From: Hondaea fermentalgiana
Lineage: Eukaryota > Sar > Bigyra > Thraustochytrida > Thraustochytriidae
Direction of reading: 5' to 3'
Length of the DNA stretch: 55,498 nucleotides
Assembly: GCA_014084085.1 (NCBI GenBank)
Contig: NPFB01000042.1
Coordinates: 15,816-71,313, forward strand
A program made the position numbers and the translations under genes. The notes below the pieces were generated by a model, which saw nothing but the letters and a program-made list of their open reading frames with translations, did not search any database and had not been told where the DNA came from. Below, piece by piece: positions 38,901 through 46,122 of the stretch. How positions within the stretch are numbered: the first letter of the stretch is position 1; each line of letters begins with the position of its first letter.

Positions 38901-39522
38901 CGGCAATCTCGAGAGTGACGGATTTGCGAAAACTGCCGAGCGTGTCGCTCGAAAACTCGACTTTGAGTCTCTCGGAAAGACGCGTGGACCCAGTCGAAGT
39001 GCCCGGAATGGTGCCCTCTTTCGGGAAAACACTGAGACATTCTCCGAGCTCTTCGGAGATGGTAAAGTCACCTGGCAGAGATCCAGTATTACGTAGCTCT
39101 AGAAATCGAGTTTGTGTGTTGCCTCGAACAACCGTGCCGAGGTCGACGAGCCCGTTGCCTTCGATTTCCAGACGTGGACACGGCCGTTGGCCGACGAGTG
39201 GAATGGCAGTCTCATGGCCTGCGCACATGACCACGAGCTCATCGTGAAACTCTTTGTCGTCGAGGCCATCGGGAATGCAGAACTCGACCTCTGCGCGAAC
39301 CTCAAGTCCCGGCGCGACAGCACCTGTGGCGGTGTAGTTGAGTGTGAAATAGTTACTTTTCGGGTGACGAAAGCGAATGCGCTCGGCCTTGCTTGCGCCA
39401 TTCTGCAGCAAGAGGGTCAGCACGTAGAGCACATTCGGCTGTACGTCTTCGAAGCAGACTCGAGGGGGAAACACGCGCAGGCCACCCGCCAGCGCTGGGC
39501 CTTCTTTGTCTGCATCATGCAT
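29971..39522 (-). CDS. CFAP47, ASH/Ig-repeat central-apparatus protein with a CH domain
   Basis: The product is 3,183 residues, close to the human length of about 3,190. It begins with the family-typical LRVFPPRVCFEDVQPNVLY and continues as serial ASH/MSP-like beta-sandwiches (recurring DFGTV..., x-x-L-x-N-T-G and F-x-P patterns). In the middle, at about 1822-2010, is a calponin-homology region (WASVILQILKLFVLNRV to LPTVANARDNLLFVLYLYQ) split by a Gly-rich insert. Further beta-sandwiches follow to a basic tail. HYDIN shares the repeats but is longer and lacks this CH placement. CFAP47 belongs to the central-pair apparatus and is needed for sperm motility. Several linkers are low complexity (Ser runs, one with GAA/GAG codons at 32396-32425). 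The first ATG (39522) was taken; an upstream GTG frame was ignored. Confidence 0.87.
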   Translation of the reverse strand: MHDADKEGPALAGGLRVFPPRVCFEDVQPNVLYVLTLLLQNGASKAERIRFRHPKSNYFTLNYTATGAVAPGLEVRAEVEFCIPDGLDDKEFHDELVVMCAGHETAIPLVGQRPCPRLEIEGNGLVDLGTVVRGNTQTRFLELRNTGSLPGDFTISEELGECLSVFPKEGTIPGTSTGSTRLSERLKVEFSSDTLGSFRKSVTLEIAGQAPLTLDVCANVVDQNLELVMPANGGLVDGELAFAALHFGQKATQEIMLVNNSPVSCQYSIAFKAGTGFELYRTPVAASAESLISTQSDDAEADGLPAGFVQDIGIRDAPIRMTPTQGVLAPYTKIPLAVVFAPRPPPQAKGFRARGDQDLHSDVSFELSAVVTCVDTGQQIPLKLTARALKPLVSINRKTFKFGTCAAVDRRDIVFTIANKGEVLPIRYSINKVAFFSCKPNAGRLLPGQSQNVLVSFMPAQLGSFRNTLHVVLCDGVRVVPLTVAGECDALGSPKKIPGGPEAILADFKPEIKYVDDDEVRRQARHSKPRFKRLPPWEKKKLAMREHAIAEDLEQPADSPSVMSANQLGAEDSGDLGPDVFGGVKSYDPTYTYSTADLVRKQQHRDQYADFLIRARRSRQDRAAKKAKDAKSPRSSKNAKWREEAKKASFRPGKHRHDHDENSSDEEADDDAEARRGLEDDPINIGLDPREGLRSPRLRVPAEPEPLWLERPLDDDGAAGDGNGASGGRRRHRGKTHDENRLIKRKFKDAPTSQSEITDCRSVITPIDLAHIGVQPKQLDFGTVCVNSKSAKCLAIANDLMQNILVEICVDGVDELSHSTPKAQVIPPGSQAGFDIIFSSSTQPAANQSNRFRKSITYIINGHHKFKYSIVAEVVPIRIALSTSCVDLRFDETNLNRSVSETVTLTNTGNASAYFSWVAAAPSSSAATSDDANSNAGSKKRGATEAPTFKIEPETDVIEPFETKDVVVTYAPVVRGEKTKNLALRVRGGYDEMLECVGHHEEPTCIFTQKKLDFGFVSVGREQTAKLDVKNTGSYVAVLFAEDAPPGISVLPETCKIPPGATATLEVRFEPASPCKLDPSKHQLRLALRGGRDLRLPLHGEAVVPVAEVLQAQTDFGGITIGSKAVQTITLSNSGDVPAVLTLDLSEHFEFEVALAPLPTASGQRRNSSFAKSTNSASASSRRKSIGGTSTTSSSSSRNEAAETESEGKNDAQALVHEDDEALDASSVGEIVDPDDLENLLRPVSAISNTRAPLGTFLEDEPAEDLAVDDIRDLDEECVYFEIQVPAKKRLHIQLIFVPKNERSHAFQLPLAIAGTSEVLQHAITGEGLRPKLLLSSTLVNFDTKVVSKDRLKKVPTYREISVTNHHDETLRWEIGTEPLSNMEAGADDQNATKFFSVKPTGGVLQPGDTCMVKVGFLPSGEEQYCVSLPIFIDEDREREYLSLELVGMGVYPKLRFDTSEVVLPTVPLGVKAKGVFYIQNDGYDSLDLRYRLPAETQRVPLAISFPEGKNIGLSRPQIPVEVTFTSRKPMSFTAKVDFVDTDGNAFGIYITGTAENCLLTAFPFVAAVRAQFDYTATASDRSVQFVPRPNAQLLLQSKKTHRESTMSLASQLDLRPPGAAESKEKPGDEAKNERKGTSKPAVDFVADASLVETASASATSVHTLVRFLNVTALQVPITDFPADLISSSGKQVFELIQSLSGKAAPGRMKAGGAKGKAAAVKKDLTKDLLMQYEALLKFLKSRGALLHDIRPEHFLPRDEYIRHRARTDPEMGLGDGAGGSSGMTMILQGSGMSSFSASNSQAHARILQQRHQLEREFPPVSTNAWASVILQILKLFVLNRVTVKQLRGLPGCTDAISPEDVRALSSSSSNIYSVPEGILLHWLSLHCSQGSNTILSSGGGGMPAADVLMPGQENPYRHNSPIVNLDTDLGSGVVLATLLASHIPTLIRPGCALASVVLEPTDETQCVANLTAVMNAMQELGLHYTRNPEDMLPTVANARDNLLFVLYLYQNLPQFVPKATIEFSCSLGSKVTKAIELRNPSSQLVSYDVQLDGSFEFSVPVRTVSIEAGETAELPVELTSRFSRPAEAILSLKPDRAAGGGSGGGPGGAPSALVFKLTSHVHSRRSIRTIKCATRAYEPLPVEVQVTNPFSQDARFVVELVQERTKEELRAPRGKAGKKRGGKAGAGAGAGLARGASKRGSGKASKRPMSREGTGTSMMSTPCNETLPDAFHCKLSTLKLRAGETATLSLQYLPFLPGEYRCQLVFVDEKVGEFLYEVIGEAARPVPLEKITFATEAKSVFSKRIALGMGNKLLEKAKTALAAVSSDGAGIEFTGRTFKNPDSVDFEVEFESPFFSGPSSVTVAAASSSSSSSSSSGPPKASGAASSSLAGSEDRESVASTKEAVLAVTNALTVDFQPQSAGVYPCYVILRSPKQIRIIELEATVSNPTVTSELDFLAPARQKIKQGIPILNTTDVVWNIQARLEGSACFTAPRSLSVSPDGGAADFTLEFAPTWVGEFSGKLILHNATTNEDMIYVLSGVGQEPLAEDHIVIECKAREKVFQAFAVSNNFGSCSDVYTTFAVESDLPHVGGDPTISVAKGASADYMLTVNPLLGGTYTGSVTFSLGPERPFLWYTVEIRATSPAPEDTLEITTFVRKAVAVEITLVNPLDQAVEFEVSLQGHGLLGEPRFVLEASEAASYELIYSPLVAGEVEGAVSFVNDMVGEVWYKLALSAQAAPPESLELFRCAVGTHIRQAVVLENPTDEAVELRAVLSNRRNFSVRPANPTLAPYAQTSVEIEYLPSSIGEEESGVVKFTSPKLGEWEFHVVGEGTMPSIMDNVEVSTSVGNSDTSSVVFRNPFQDPLQVVVEIETDGSDTLRMLLGRARQTVAPFANLMIPFSFTPLEMSEQTAKVRVHAPDRDTTWEFPIRAFAEAPPHPEIFYLTTRARDALMETVELPLLGLNKVAAPEPFMHELIVPEAMQGLVAQSLTLTPLETRISRPNQVIPFKVSFHPLKPFSTSVDLLISKRSGGRWRFQIRLDAAEPVIDDVIEVQASLHHTASVSFQLKNQFNVPAPFEAYLTVESAYQFSVYPTNGVLPPVDGQEGSTFVVSFTPTEYGKVIKAKLVIVTDEMQWSYLLRGTHPDFKPPAGEAKVVSRPDTGVLKALQDAQAKRKTRRNSAL

Positions 39523-40588
39523 TCTTGACGAGGCAAAAAAGGTGGCCGCTTCTATGGAGCACCCGATTTGTTTCTTTTTCTCCTCCACCGGATCGAGCGC
39601 CGTGACGAGCACACTGAAGCGCCAGGGTGGCCCGCGCCGCCGTACGCTCTCGTGTCCAGAGCTTTTTCAGCGGGCGTCCACCTACCCACCCACCTATCCA
39701 CGAGCGCGCAGGTCGCCTGCGCGGCCTCGATTTGGGCACTTTGCTTTGCTCGCCTTGCTGCTTTTGTCAAACGTTGCAGCGAAAACCACCCCGCTCCAAC
39801 TTGAAGAGCTAGCTTACCAGCTTGCTAGCTAGCTAGCTAGCTGGCTAGCTAGACAGCTCGTGAACGAGCTGCCTATTGTTTGCTCACTGTTCTTTCCCTT
39901 GAGATCAATCGATGCCGATGCCCTGCAAGCAGCGCCAAGGGCGAGCGAGTCCGAGTTTGAGGCAGAGTTCGAGAGGCGCCGCCCCCGCCGCCGCCGCCGC
40001 CGCTGCTAAGAGCGCAACGGTAACAATGGACGAACGCGAGGTGTCCCCCATTCTCCTTCTACGGAACCAGTGAAGAACTATCGCGGAACCGCGACTGTCA
40101 CCACTGTCACTGCGAGCTGCGTCGAAAACATCCAGGATCATCGAGCGAAGTCTCCGTTCGCGCAGTGCCAGGGGGCCATGGCGGAACGCAGACGCGGAGC
40201 TCGCGAAGCCGTCGGTGCGCGGCGACCTGCGATGCGCCGCGTCCTCGTGATGACGAACTAGAGATGCAGAGTCCAGAAAGGTGTTGCGGGCGAGGCCTTG
40301 GGCTGGGCTGGCTGGCCTTGCTCGCTTTGCTTGCTTGCTCTGCTCCCCTGCTTTGCTTGTTTGCAGTGGCGATTCTTTGACCAGCTCCAAGCGCGAAAGT
40401 CCAACAAGTCAACCCGAAAGCAGCGACGGCGAGAGCTGCGACGGCGACAGCGGCACGAGGTCGCGGCCAGACGAGCAAACCCACAAAAGTCCTCGCTCGC
40501 CGCAAGCCTCGCGCAGCGTCAAGGGTGTCTCAAGTTCACGCTCCAAGCACCCGCTCCAAGCGCCTCGAAATTGCTTGCAATCGCCAAC
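39523..40588. promoter_or_regulatory. Divergent spacer between CFAP47 and CAF16-type genes
   Basis: This is 1.07 kb with no gene I can support. It contains a (GCTA)n run at about 39824-39852, a GCC triplet run at about 39978-40005, and an open frame into CAF16 that starts with TTG (40298) and is basic and low complexity. Both promoters should lie here. Confidence 0.5.
39824..39852. repeat. (GCTA)n tetranucleotide run
   Basis: Repeated GCTAGCTA, interrupted once by CTGG. The unit is self-complementary in register and can form a hairpin. Confidence 0.9.
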
Positions 40589-41521
40589 ATGGGCAACAAC
40601 GATGACGCTCAGAAGGAGGGCGGCGAGGAGTACGCCGTGGAAGTGACGAACTTCTCGTTCGCGTACCCGAACTCGTACGGCAAAGAGGTACAGGCGCTTG
40701 AAGATGTAAACTTTAAGTTGAAACGAGGTGCGAGGTGCCTTTTGCTCGGACAAAACGGCGCAGGCAAGAGCACCGTGCTCCGCGTCCTCGCGGGCAAGCA
40801 CCTGCATAAAAAGGAAGAGGTTATCGTCTTGGGCACCGCTGCGTGTTACCAGACCGGTGCTGTGTCTGGCGTGAGCTACCTCGGCGCGAGCGGCTGGACA
40901 CGGTCGATTGCTTTTGCGGGAAACAACGTCGCCTTTGAGGCAGATATCCCCGTCAAGGAAATGATGCTCCACTTGCAGGAAAAGTATCCCGAGCGACGGG
41001 ACGAGCTGTACAAGCTTCTCGACATCAATCCGGAGTGGCGCATGCACATGGTATCAGACGGCCAAAGGCGGCGCGTGCGCATCATGTTGGGTCTCCTCAG
41101 GCCATTCAATCTTCTTTTGCTCGACGAGGTCACGGTCGATCTCGACGTCGTTGTCCGTGCCGACTTTCTTGCGTACCTGAAGCGTGAGTGCGAGGAGCGG
41201 GGCGCCACTATCATTTACGCCACTCATATTTTCGACGGCATGGACGAATGGCCGACCGATCTCGTCCTGCTCGATAAAGGTCGTGTCCTGCGCAACACAC
41301 CATATGGCGCCATTTCCTCGGACCAAAAGTATGGCTCTCTTTACAAGTTTGTCGAGGCATCCTTGCGTGAGCTCCGCGACCAAGCACGCGCCGAGCAGAA
41401 CGCGGCTGCGTCCGAGGCAGACAAAAAGGGTAACGAAGAGAAACCCCAAAAGATTGTCCCCTTTGCGGATCGACCCAATTGCGGCTACACGCCTGGTCGC
41501 CTTGCCGAGATGGACTTGTAG
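40589..41521 (+). CDS. CAF16/ABCI20-type soluble ABC ATPase
   Basis: The product is 310 residues, a single nucleotide-binding domain without membrane segments. Walker A is GQNGAGKST (54-62). The signature has the variant form SDGQRRRV (about 156), followed by Walker B LLLLDEVTVDLDV, where Asp-Glu is followed by Val-Thr-Val as is typical of CAF16, and the H-loop IYATHIFDGMDEW. Yeast Caf16 associates with the CCR4-NOT complex; plant ABCI19-21 are cytosolic homologues. The exact biochemical role is not settled in any organism. The ATG at 40589 lies directly before the conserved domain. The 3' end converges on the METTL2-type gene, 104 bp between stops. Confidence 0.88.
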   Translation: MGNNDDAQKEGGEEYAVEVTNFSFAYPNSYGKEVQALEDVNFKLKRGARCLLLGQNGAGKSTVLRVLAGKHLHKKEEVIVLGTAACYQTGAVSGVSYLGASGWTRSIAFAGNNVAFEADIPVKEMMLHLQEKYPERRDELYKLLDINPEWRMHMVSDGQRRRVRIMLGLLRPFNLLLLDEVTVDLDVVVRADFLAYLKRECEERGATIIYATHIFDGMDEWPTDLVLLDKGRVLRNTPYGAISSDQKYGSLYKFVEASLRELRDQARAEQNAAASEADKKGNEEKPQKIVPFADRPNCGYTPGRLAEMDL

Positions 41522-41522
41522 G

Positions 41523-41548
41523 CAGATAGACAGACAGACAGACAGACA
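41523..41548. repeat. (GACA)n tetranucleotide run
   Basis: Five to six GACA units directly after the CAF16-type stop codon, in the shared 3' spacer of two convergent genes. Confidence 0.9.
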
Positions 41549-41625
41549 ATAACGCGTATTGTGCGTACCAGACGCGCATTGGGGAAAAAGAAAAAAAGGC
41601 TATCCAACCCTCGGCTTGGCACAAA

Positions 41626-42693
41626 CTATGGTGCCGGCACAGACGGTACGCGGTAGATAGCGTTGACAAAGATGCGACGCATGCGAAGATCCTTTTGACG
41701 ATTGACGACAACGCGACGAATGTTAGCCGCTTCCACGCACTCGAGGCCTAGCGTCTCCTCCATGAGCCATGATAGCCCCTCTAATGAAAAGAAGAATGTT
41801 CGTGTCCCATCGTGTCGCACATAGTGATTGAGCCCAAGCCTTTGCTCTGGGGAAAAGCGAATTTGAGCGTGGTCAAGCTCAGCGTAGTCACGAAAGAGAA
41901 GGAAGCCGCCAGGACGAATGCACGCAACCACCTTGGCAACTGCATCCTTCATGCGTGGAGGGTCCACAGCACTGAGAACAAAGAGCAGCGAAGCTAAGTT
42001 TGCGCCGTGCAATTCGGCCGGAAGTGGTTGTGCGCCCGTGATATCGTCGACAAAGCCACGACAGCGCGGGTGCTTCCGCTCGTTCAGAAGGGCAATGGCC
42101 TTGTCAGAAAAGTCAACTCCGAATCCGAGACAGTTCTTGTATGTCTCTGCCAAGGGGAGAATGGCGTTGCCCACGCCACATCCGAACTCGACCATCTTGC
42201 AAGGCTCGCCGCTCTCGAGCTTTTCGCGGAGAACGGGAAAGGCTTTGGTCAGGTAGTGACGATCTTTGAAGAAATTCGTTGTATTTCGCTTGTAAAAGAT
42301 GTCCCAGTGCTTTGCAGCCTCGCGTTCAAGGCGCTCGATTTGCGAGGGCTCCATCGCGATTCCGACGCGACTCACAACCGCGTCTCGGGCCTGGTCCTCG
42401 TGATCAGCGACAAATTCTTCGACATGCCAGAAAACTTCACCTTCAGAGGACGCTGGCGACGACGATTGCGTAGAAGGGTCATCAATGTCTTCCTCTCTAG
42501 CATAGCTTGCTGCCAACTCTTTGGCGGCCGCACTTCGCGACGCATGGGCTCCAGCAAGCGTCTCGTTCTGGATGAGGTCGATCGTTGTTTGGCCTCGGTC
42601 TTGTGACTTCAAGGAAGCCTTTAGCGCGAGGACGAGGGCTGCTGACCTCGTCCAGGCGTTGTCGGCACCAGAAGCCCCGCTCGCTTCCTGCAT
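41626..42693 (-). CDS. METTL2/TRM140-type tRNA m3C methyltransferase
   Basis: The product is 355 residues. Family blocks are WDIFYKRNTTNFFKDRHYL (130-148), motif I VEFGCGVGN (168-176) for S-adenosylmethionine, the acidic FGVDFSDKAI strand end, a post-motif LLFVLSAVDPPRM and the C-terminal YVRHDGTRTFFFS. These enzymes place 3-methylcytidine at position 32 of the tRNA anticodon loop, often with a seryl-tRNA synthetase or DALRD3 partner. Members are METTL2, 6 and 8; the long N-terminal extension of about 110 residues favours the METTL2/8 side over METTL6, but I cannot separate them. The start at 42693 is the first ATG after a TTG-led open frame. Confidence 0.88.
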   Translation of the reverse strand: MQEASGASGADNAWTRSAALVLALKASLKSQDRGQTTIDLIQNETLAGAHASRSAAAKELAASYAREEDIDDPSTQSSSPASSEGEVFWHVEEFVADHEDQARDAVVSRVGIAMEPSQIERLEREAAKHWDIFYKRNTTNFFKDRHYLTKAFPVLREKLESGEPCKMVEFGCGVGNAILPLAETYKNCLGFGVDFSDKAIALLNERKHPRCRGFVDDITGAQPLPAELHGANLASLLFVLSAVDPPRMKDAVAKVVACIRPGGFLLFRDYAELDHAQIRFSPEQRLGLNHYVRHDGTRTFFFSLEGLSWLMEETLGLECVEAANIRRVVVNRQKDLRMRRIFVNAIYRVPSVPAP

Positions 42694-43169
42694 CCTGGCA
42701 CTGGGCTCGCACAATCTGTATTTGTTGTGACGTCCATTCGTCGGCCCGGGGCTTGCTTGTGAGAACCACAATAAATAAAAATAAAAAGAAACGAAATAAA
42801 TCGATCCGTTGCGTCAAAGCGCCGGGGAAGTCTGATCGAGTCCGATACTCACTGTCAGACCGTGAGTCGGGACCTGAAGCCACCGTTGGTACTCGCAGTT
42901 AATCATCTGTTTTCTCCTGCCAAGGCAGATTTACTAGCTTAGGTCTGTCTTCTGCACAGTCTGTGTCTCCAAGCAGGGTGGACGTTCTCGATGTGCCCGT
43001 GATTCGCTACTAGCGCTCGGCTGAGTTAGACGTATCTCATAACGTCTCCCCCCCCCCCCCCCCCCCCAAAAGAAAAACTAAGGCTGCTTGCGGTCGCAGC
43101 ACTGGGCATAGCTCATTTGCAGCTCAACGGCGCTTACGCTCGGCCCCGATCCTTTCAAAAGTCAACGAG
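42694..43169. promoter_or_regulatory. Divergent spacer with an A/T-rich patch and a C20 run
   Basis: This is 476 bp between the METTL2-type gene and the small membrane-protein gene. An AT-rich patch (ATAAATAAAAATAAAAAG) lies at about 42771-42788, and a run of 20 cytosines at 43048-43067, 102 bp before the plus-strand ATG. No gene or tRNA seen. Confidence 0.6.
43048..43067. repeat. Homopolymer run of 20 C
   Basis: Twenty consecutive cytosines (G on the minus strand). The length may be unstable or mis-assembled; the G-strand could form a quadruplex. Confidence 0.95.
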
Positions 43170-43655
43170 ATGGTGCGCCGACCGACAGGCCGGATGAATC
43201 CGCACACGGTCACGTGCATCTCGTACTTTGCACTCGCTATGGCCGGCATGCTCGTGCTTTGGGTCTTGTGGACTTTCGTCTTATCGAGACTTATTTGCCG
43301 ATGTTTGCGCAGGCCTCGATACTCGAGACTTGAGCTGCAGGAGATCCGCATGAGGCATCGACTTGAAGCTAAAAAGTCCGAGCTGTCACGAATGCGCGAT
43401 TTAGGTAAGCTGCGAGAACGAAAACGCATGTATGAGGAGAACAAAGGTATATTCGCTCAGGCAAAGGAGCGACTCGGAAAGGCTCTCTTGAATCGTCGAG
43501 CGTTGACTGCTCGGGAAATCATACCGACACCACGTGATGAAGAAGGTTTGGCGATCTACGGGGACGCCTGGCTCGATGGTGTTCAAGGTGTTCAGGGCGG
43601 AGCTCCCATTCGAGAAGTGCTCGGTGTCGGGGCCGTGGATCTCGATGTCGTGTAA
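43170..43655 (+). CDS. Small single-pass membrane protein, unknown; frame continues past the stop
   Basis: The product is 161 residues and belongs to no family I recognise. A hydrophobic helix at about residues 16-43 (YFALAMAGMLVLWVLWTFVL) is followed by Cys and Arg residues (CRCLRRPR), then a basic coiled-coil segment (about 52-105). That suggests a short N-terminal lumenal end and a cytoplasmic C-terminal body. The TAA at 43653 is followed in the same frame by 99 open codons to 43955 that look protein-like (LWQVVENLCETEKQVLGRL and GIGIYDGKMTGW). An 84-nt AT-rich intron at 43650-43733, GT...CTACAG, would remove the stop and keep the frame. The true C terminus is therefore uncertain. The extended version would overlap the next gene's 3' end by about 50 bp. 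Confidence 0.6.
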   Translation: MVRRPTGRMNPHTVTCISYFALAMAGMLVLWVLWTFVLSRLICRCLRRPRYSRLELQEIRMRHRLEAKKSELSRMRDLGKLRERKRMYEENKGIFAQAKERLGKALLNRRALTAREIIPTPRDEEGLAIYGDAWLDGVQGVQGGAPIREVLGVGAVDLDVV

Positions 43656-43902
43656 CAAGTTGGAGGATTCCAATTGTGGCAAGTTGTTGAAAATTTGTGT
43701 GAAACAGAAAAGCAAGTGCTCGGAAGACTACAGGTGGCCAAAGGAGAAGAAGATGGAGTTCTTCAGCGCGCGCAGCGAAAGATAATCGAAGGCACTGGCA
43801 GACTTGGTTCTGACGATGACAGAGATGCTGGCATTGGCATCTACGATGGCAAAATGACGGGTTGGGCGCGTACACAGGGGCTTGCAAATTCCGCGCACGA
43901 GG

Positions 43903-45804
43903 CTAGCTGTCAAGGAGCTCGGCAGTGTCCCATGATTCTTCACGCATTGCATTGAAGCGGTGGTCGCGCGCATCTTCAGCGAGTACAGAGGCCATGAGCT
44001 CGCGAGACGAGATGGACTGCACACTTTCCTCCTCGGCTTCTTCGGTCAAGAAATCAACGGCAGCATGCCGATTCGCGGACGAAAGACCCATGCGCTCCAT
44101 GGGGTCCACTAGCGGGTCAACGACGTCGTCCTCCGGCAGTCCAGCACGAGCACTGGCACGCTGCGCTTCGAGTCGACTCCTGATGATCCGCTCGCGATCA
44201 CTGACTCCAGTGCTGTGTCGCCGTTGCGCAAGCATCTTGCTAGTTGCATTGATCCGTGGTTGGAACGTGCACGCGTAGTCAAGCCCAAGACGGTCGGCAG
44301 CGCCCATGCGCTGCTTTGCGCGTTTTTCAACGGATTGAGCGTAAAGGCGCTCAAAAATAGTGCCGTCGTGCTTGATTACTTCCGAACCACGCTCTGCACG
44401 TTGCGCCATGGCGCGCGAAGAGTGCGGAATGTTCGGCTTGAACGTGCACTCGTCGGCGTTGGCAGCCCACTCTCGTTCTTCACGGCGTTGCTGCGCCGCT
44501 TCGTCCTCGCGTGCTTTCTTCTGGGCCCAGTCCTTGCCATGCTGATACAACCTTGAGAAGAGCTTCTCAGCGCTGTCATGCGAAAGCCTTCGACCTGATG
44601 GGCTGACCGCGGAGAGCGCTGCGACAGAGGCAGAGGACGACGAGGAATGCGCCCCCACGAGAGCTTGCGAGCTCTCTGCCGACCGACGCTGCTTCGTCTT
44701 GACGAGGGCTTGCTCGTACAGACGCGCATGCACGTCCATTGCGTTGGCCGCAGTCTCGCCCGCATCGGCACCGGACGCACTTAGCCTACGGCCACTGAGG
44801 GCAGGGCTCTGAGGAGGTCCATAGCCCCGCGTCTCCAGACTTGGCGCAAACGTGCAGCCCTCCATCTCTCGCAGCTGTCGGATCGACTCGAGCTCTGCTG
44901 CTCGCGCCGCTGTCTCGGCTGGGTCTGGGTACAGAGAATCCAGCGACCGTCGAGGGGTGTTTCGGGCAGAAAGGGACGCATTTGTCCGCGGCGTAAAGGT
45001 ATACTCGGATGCGAGACGTTCCGCCATTTTTTTTCTCTTCTCCTCCACTTGCTTGGCATGATTGTACAATTCATTAAGACGCTCTTGGCGTGTTGCGGGG
45101 CTAGAGGGACTCGTACTCTTGGGCGAGTCTCCCTTGATCTTGCGCGGCCCATTCCAAGTCTGTGGCCGGAACGTGCACTCTGCATCGACGGCGCGTTTTT
45201 GACGTTCTTCCAGGGCCTTGCGCTGCTCCATCGCCTGCGCGTACAACTTTTCAAAACGCGCAGAGCCTTCTTGATCGTTCGTCGTCGCGGCGTTGGCTGG
45301 ACGGCCAGCCTGCGAAGAGTTGATTTTTGGCTTGAATGAGGGTGTGTTGGCACGCTCAGCAAGCTTCTTGGAGGCTTCGAGACGAGCACGATGTGCTACC
45401 CCTTGCTCATACAGCGTATCGAAGCGGCTGGCATCGCTGACGGGGCTCCTTGGCGATCTTGCTGGGTCTCTTCGGCGCGATGAATTGATACGGGGTTTAA
45501 AGGTGCACCCTTGCTGCTCGGGCGTGCGGCCTTCGCCAAGGCGACGTCGTCGTGCGGACTCCTTGCCGAATTCGTACAAGCGTTCCACGCGTGACGACGA
45601 GGACCCGGCGTCGCCGTCCTTTGCTGCCTTCGCCGTGGGGTTTCGCGGACCTTTCGAGGACGGCGTCAAGAGTTCTGGCGGCAAAGGCGTTGGCTCATGC
45701 CTTTCGTTTTGATCCTCCTTTTCATCCACGTCCACATCCACATCCACGTCCGCGTTTCTTGGTAAAGGCGGGACCGGGGGGCTCATCGTCGCGCCGTCTG
45801 TCAT
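43903..45804 (-). CDS. LY/CTFxP-repeat protein, probably cytoskeletal
   Basis: The product is 633 residues built from about eight degenerate repeats. Each starts with an aromatic-leucine pair in the pattern F-x-x-L-Y, at about residues 77, 132, 188, 247, 292, 363, 420 and 488. A charged helix of 18-35 residues follows, then C-T-F-x-P-x-I-N or a variant, at 101, 157, 212, 270, 319, 455 and 514. The sixth unit lacks its CTFxP half. The N terminus has a DVDVDV run from a 6-bp repeat near 45725-45755. No named family or enzymatic motif is evident; regularly spaced short motifs with basic helices suggest binding along a polymer such as a microtubule, which is inference. The first ATG of the frame (45804) was used; an in-frame ATG six codons on is equally good. 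Head to head with VPS39. Confidence 0.75.
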   Translation of the reverse strand: MTDGATMSPPVPPLPRNADVDVDVDVDEKEDQNERHEPTPLPPELLTPSSKGPRNPTAKAAKDGDAGSSSSRVERLYEFGKESARRRRLGEGRTPEQQGCTFKPRINSSRRRDPARSPRSPVSDASRFDTLYEQGVAHRARLEASKKLAERANTPSFKPKINSSQAGRPANAATTNDQEGSARFEKLYAQAMEQRKALEERQKRAVDAECTFRPQTWNGPRKIKGDSPKSTSPSSPATRQERLNELYNHAKQVEEKRKKMAERLASEYTFTPRTNASLSARNTPRRSLDSLYPDPAETAARAAELESIRQLREMEGCTFAPSLETRGYGPPQSPALSGRRLSASGADAGETAANAMDVHARLYEQALVKTKQRRSAESSQALVGAHSSSSSASVAALSAVSPSGRRLSHDSAEKLFSRLYQHGKDWAQKKAREDEAAQQRREEREWAANADECTFKPNIPHSSRAMAQRAERGSEVIKHDGTIFERLYAQSVEKRAKQRMGAADRLGLDYACTFQPRINATSKMLAQRRHSTGVSDRERIIRSRLEAQRASARAGLPEDDVVDPLVDPMERMGLSSANRHAAVDFLTEEAEEESVQSISSRELMASVLAEDARDHRFNAMREESWDTAELLDS

Positions 45805-46122
45805 GCTTTCAAACCCTGCACGGTCGGCGTCGCCCACGCGATACGTCGACAAAAGCCGCGCGAGCAAGCGAGCAACGCGCGAATTCGGATCGCACTTGCG
45901 GAGTGCCCGCCGCGTGGGGGCCCTCTTCAACCCCCCCGCCCTTCGCCCACGCTTCGAGTTCGGGTTTGGCCTTTCTCATCTTCGCTCTCTCTCGCACGAG
46001 ATCAACTTTACCTTTTCACGCGGCGAACCCCGTCCATTCTCGACTTGCACCTCGGGACGGGAAAGTCGAGTATAGGCCTCGCACAGTCGAGCAAAACTCC
46101 GCGCGGCTCTCCGATACACAGA
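45805..46122. promoter_or_regulatory. Divergent spacer between repeat-protein and VPS39 genes
   Basis: This is 318 bp, one of the shortest head-to-head spacers in the window, so the two genes almost certainly share promoter DNA. No core element recognised. Confidence 0.55.

Noticed and set aside
29971..39522. HYDIN
   Set aside because: HYDIN shares ASH repeats but is about 5,000 residues; the length, N-terminal block and mid-protein CH domain fit CFAP47.
43405..43460. 56-nt intron (GTAAGC...CTCAG) inside the small membrane-protein gene
   Set aside because: The splice-like ends look good, but removal shifts the frame into an early stop, while the unspliced frame stays coiled-coil-like.
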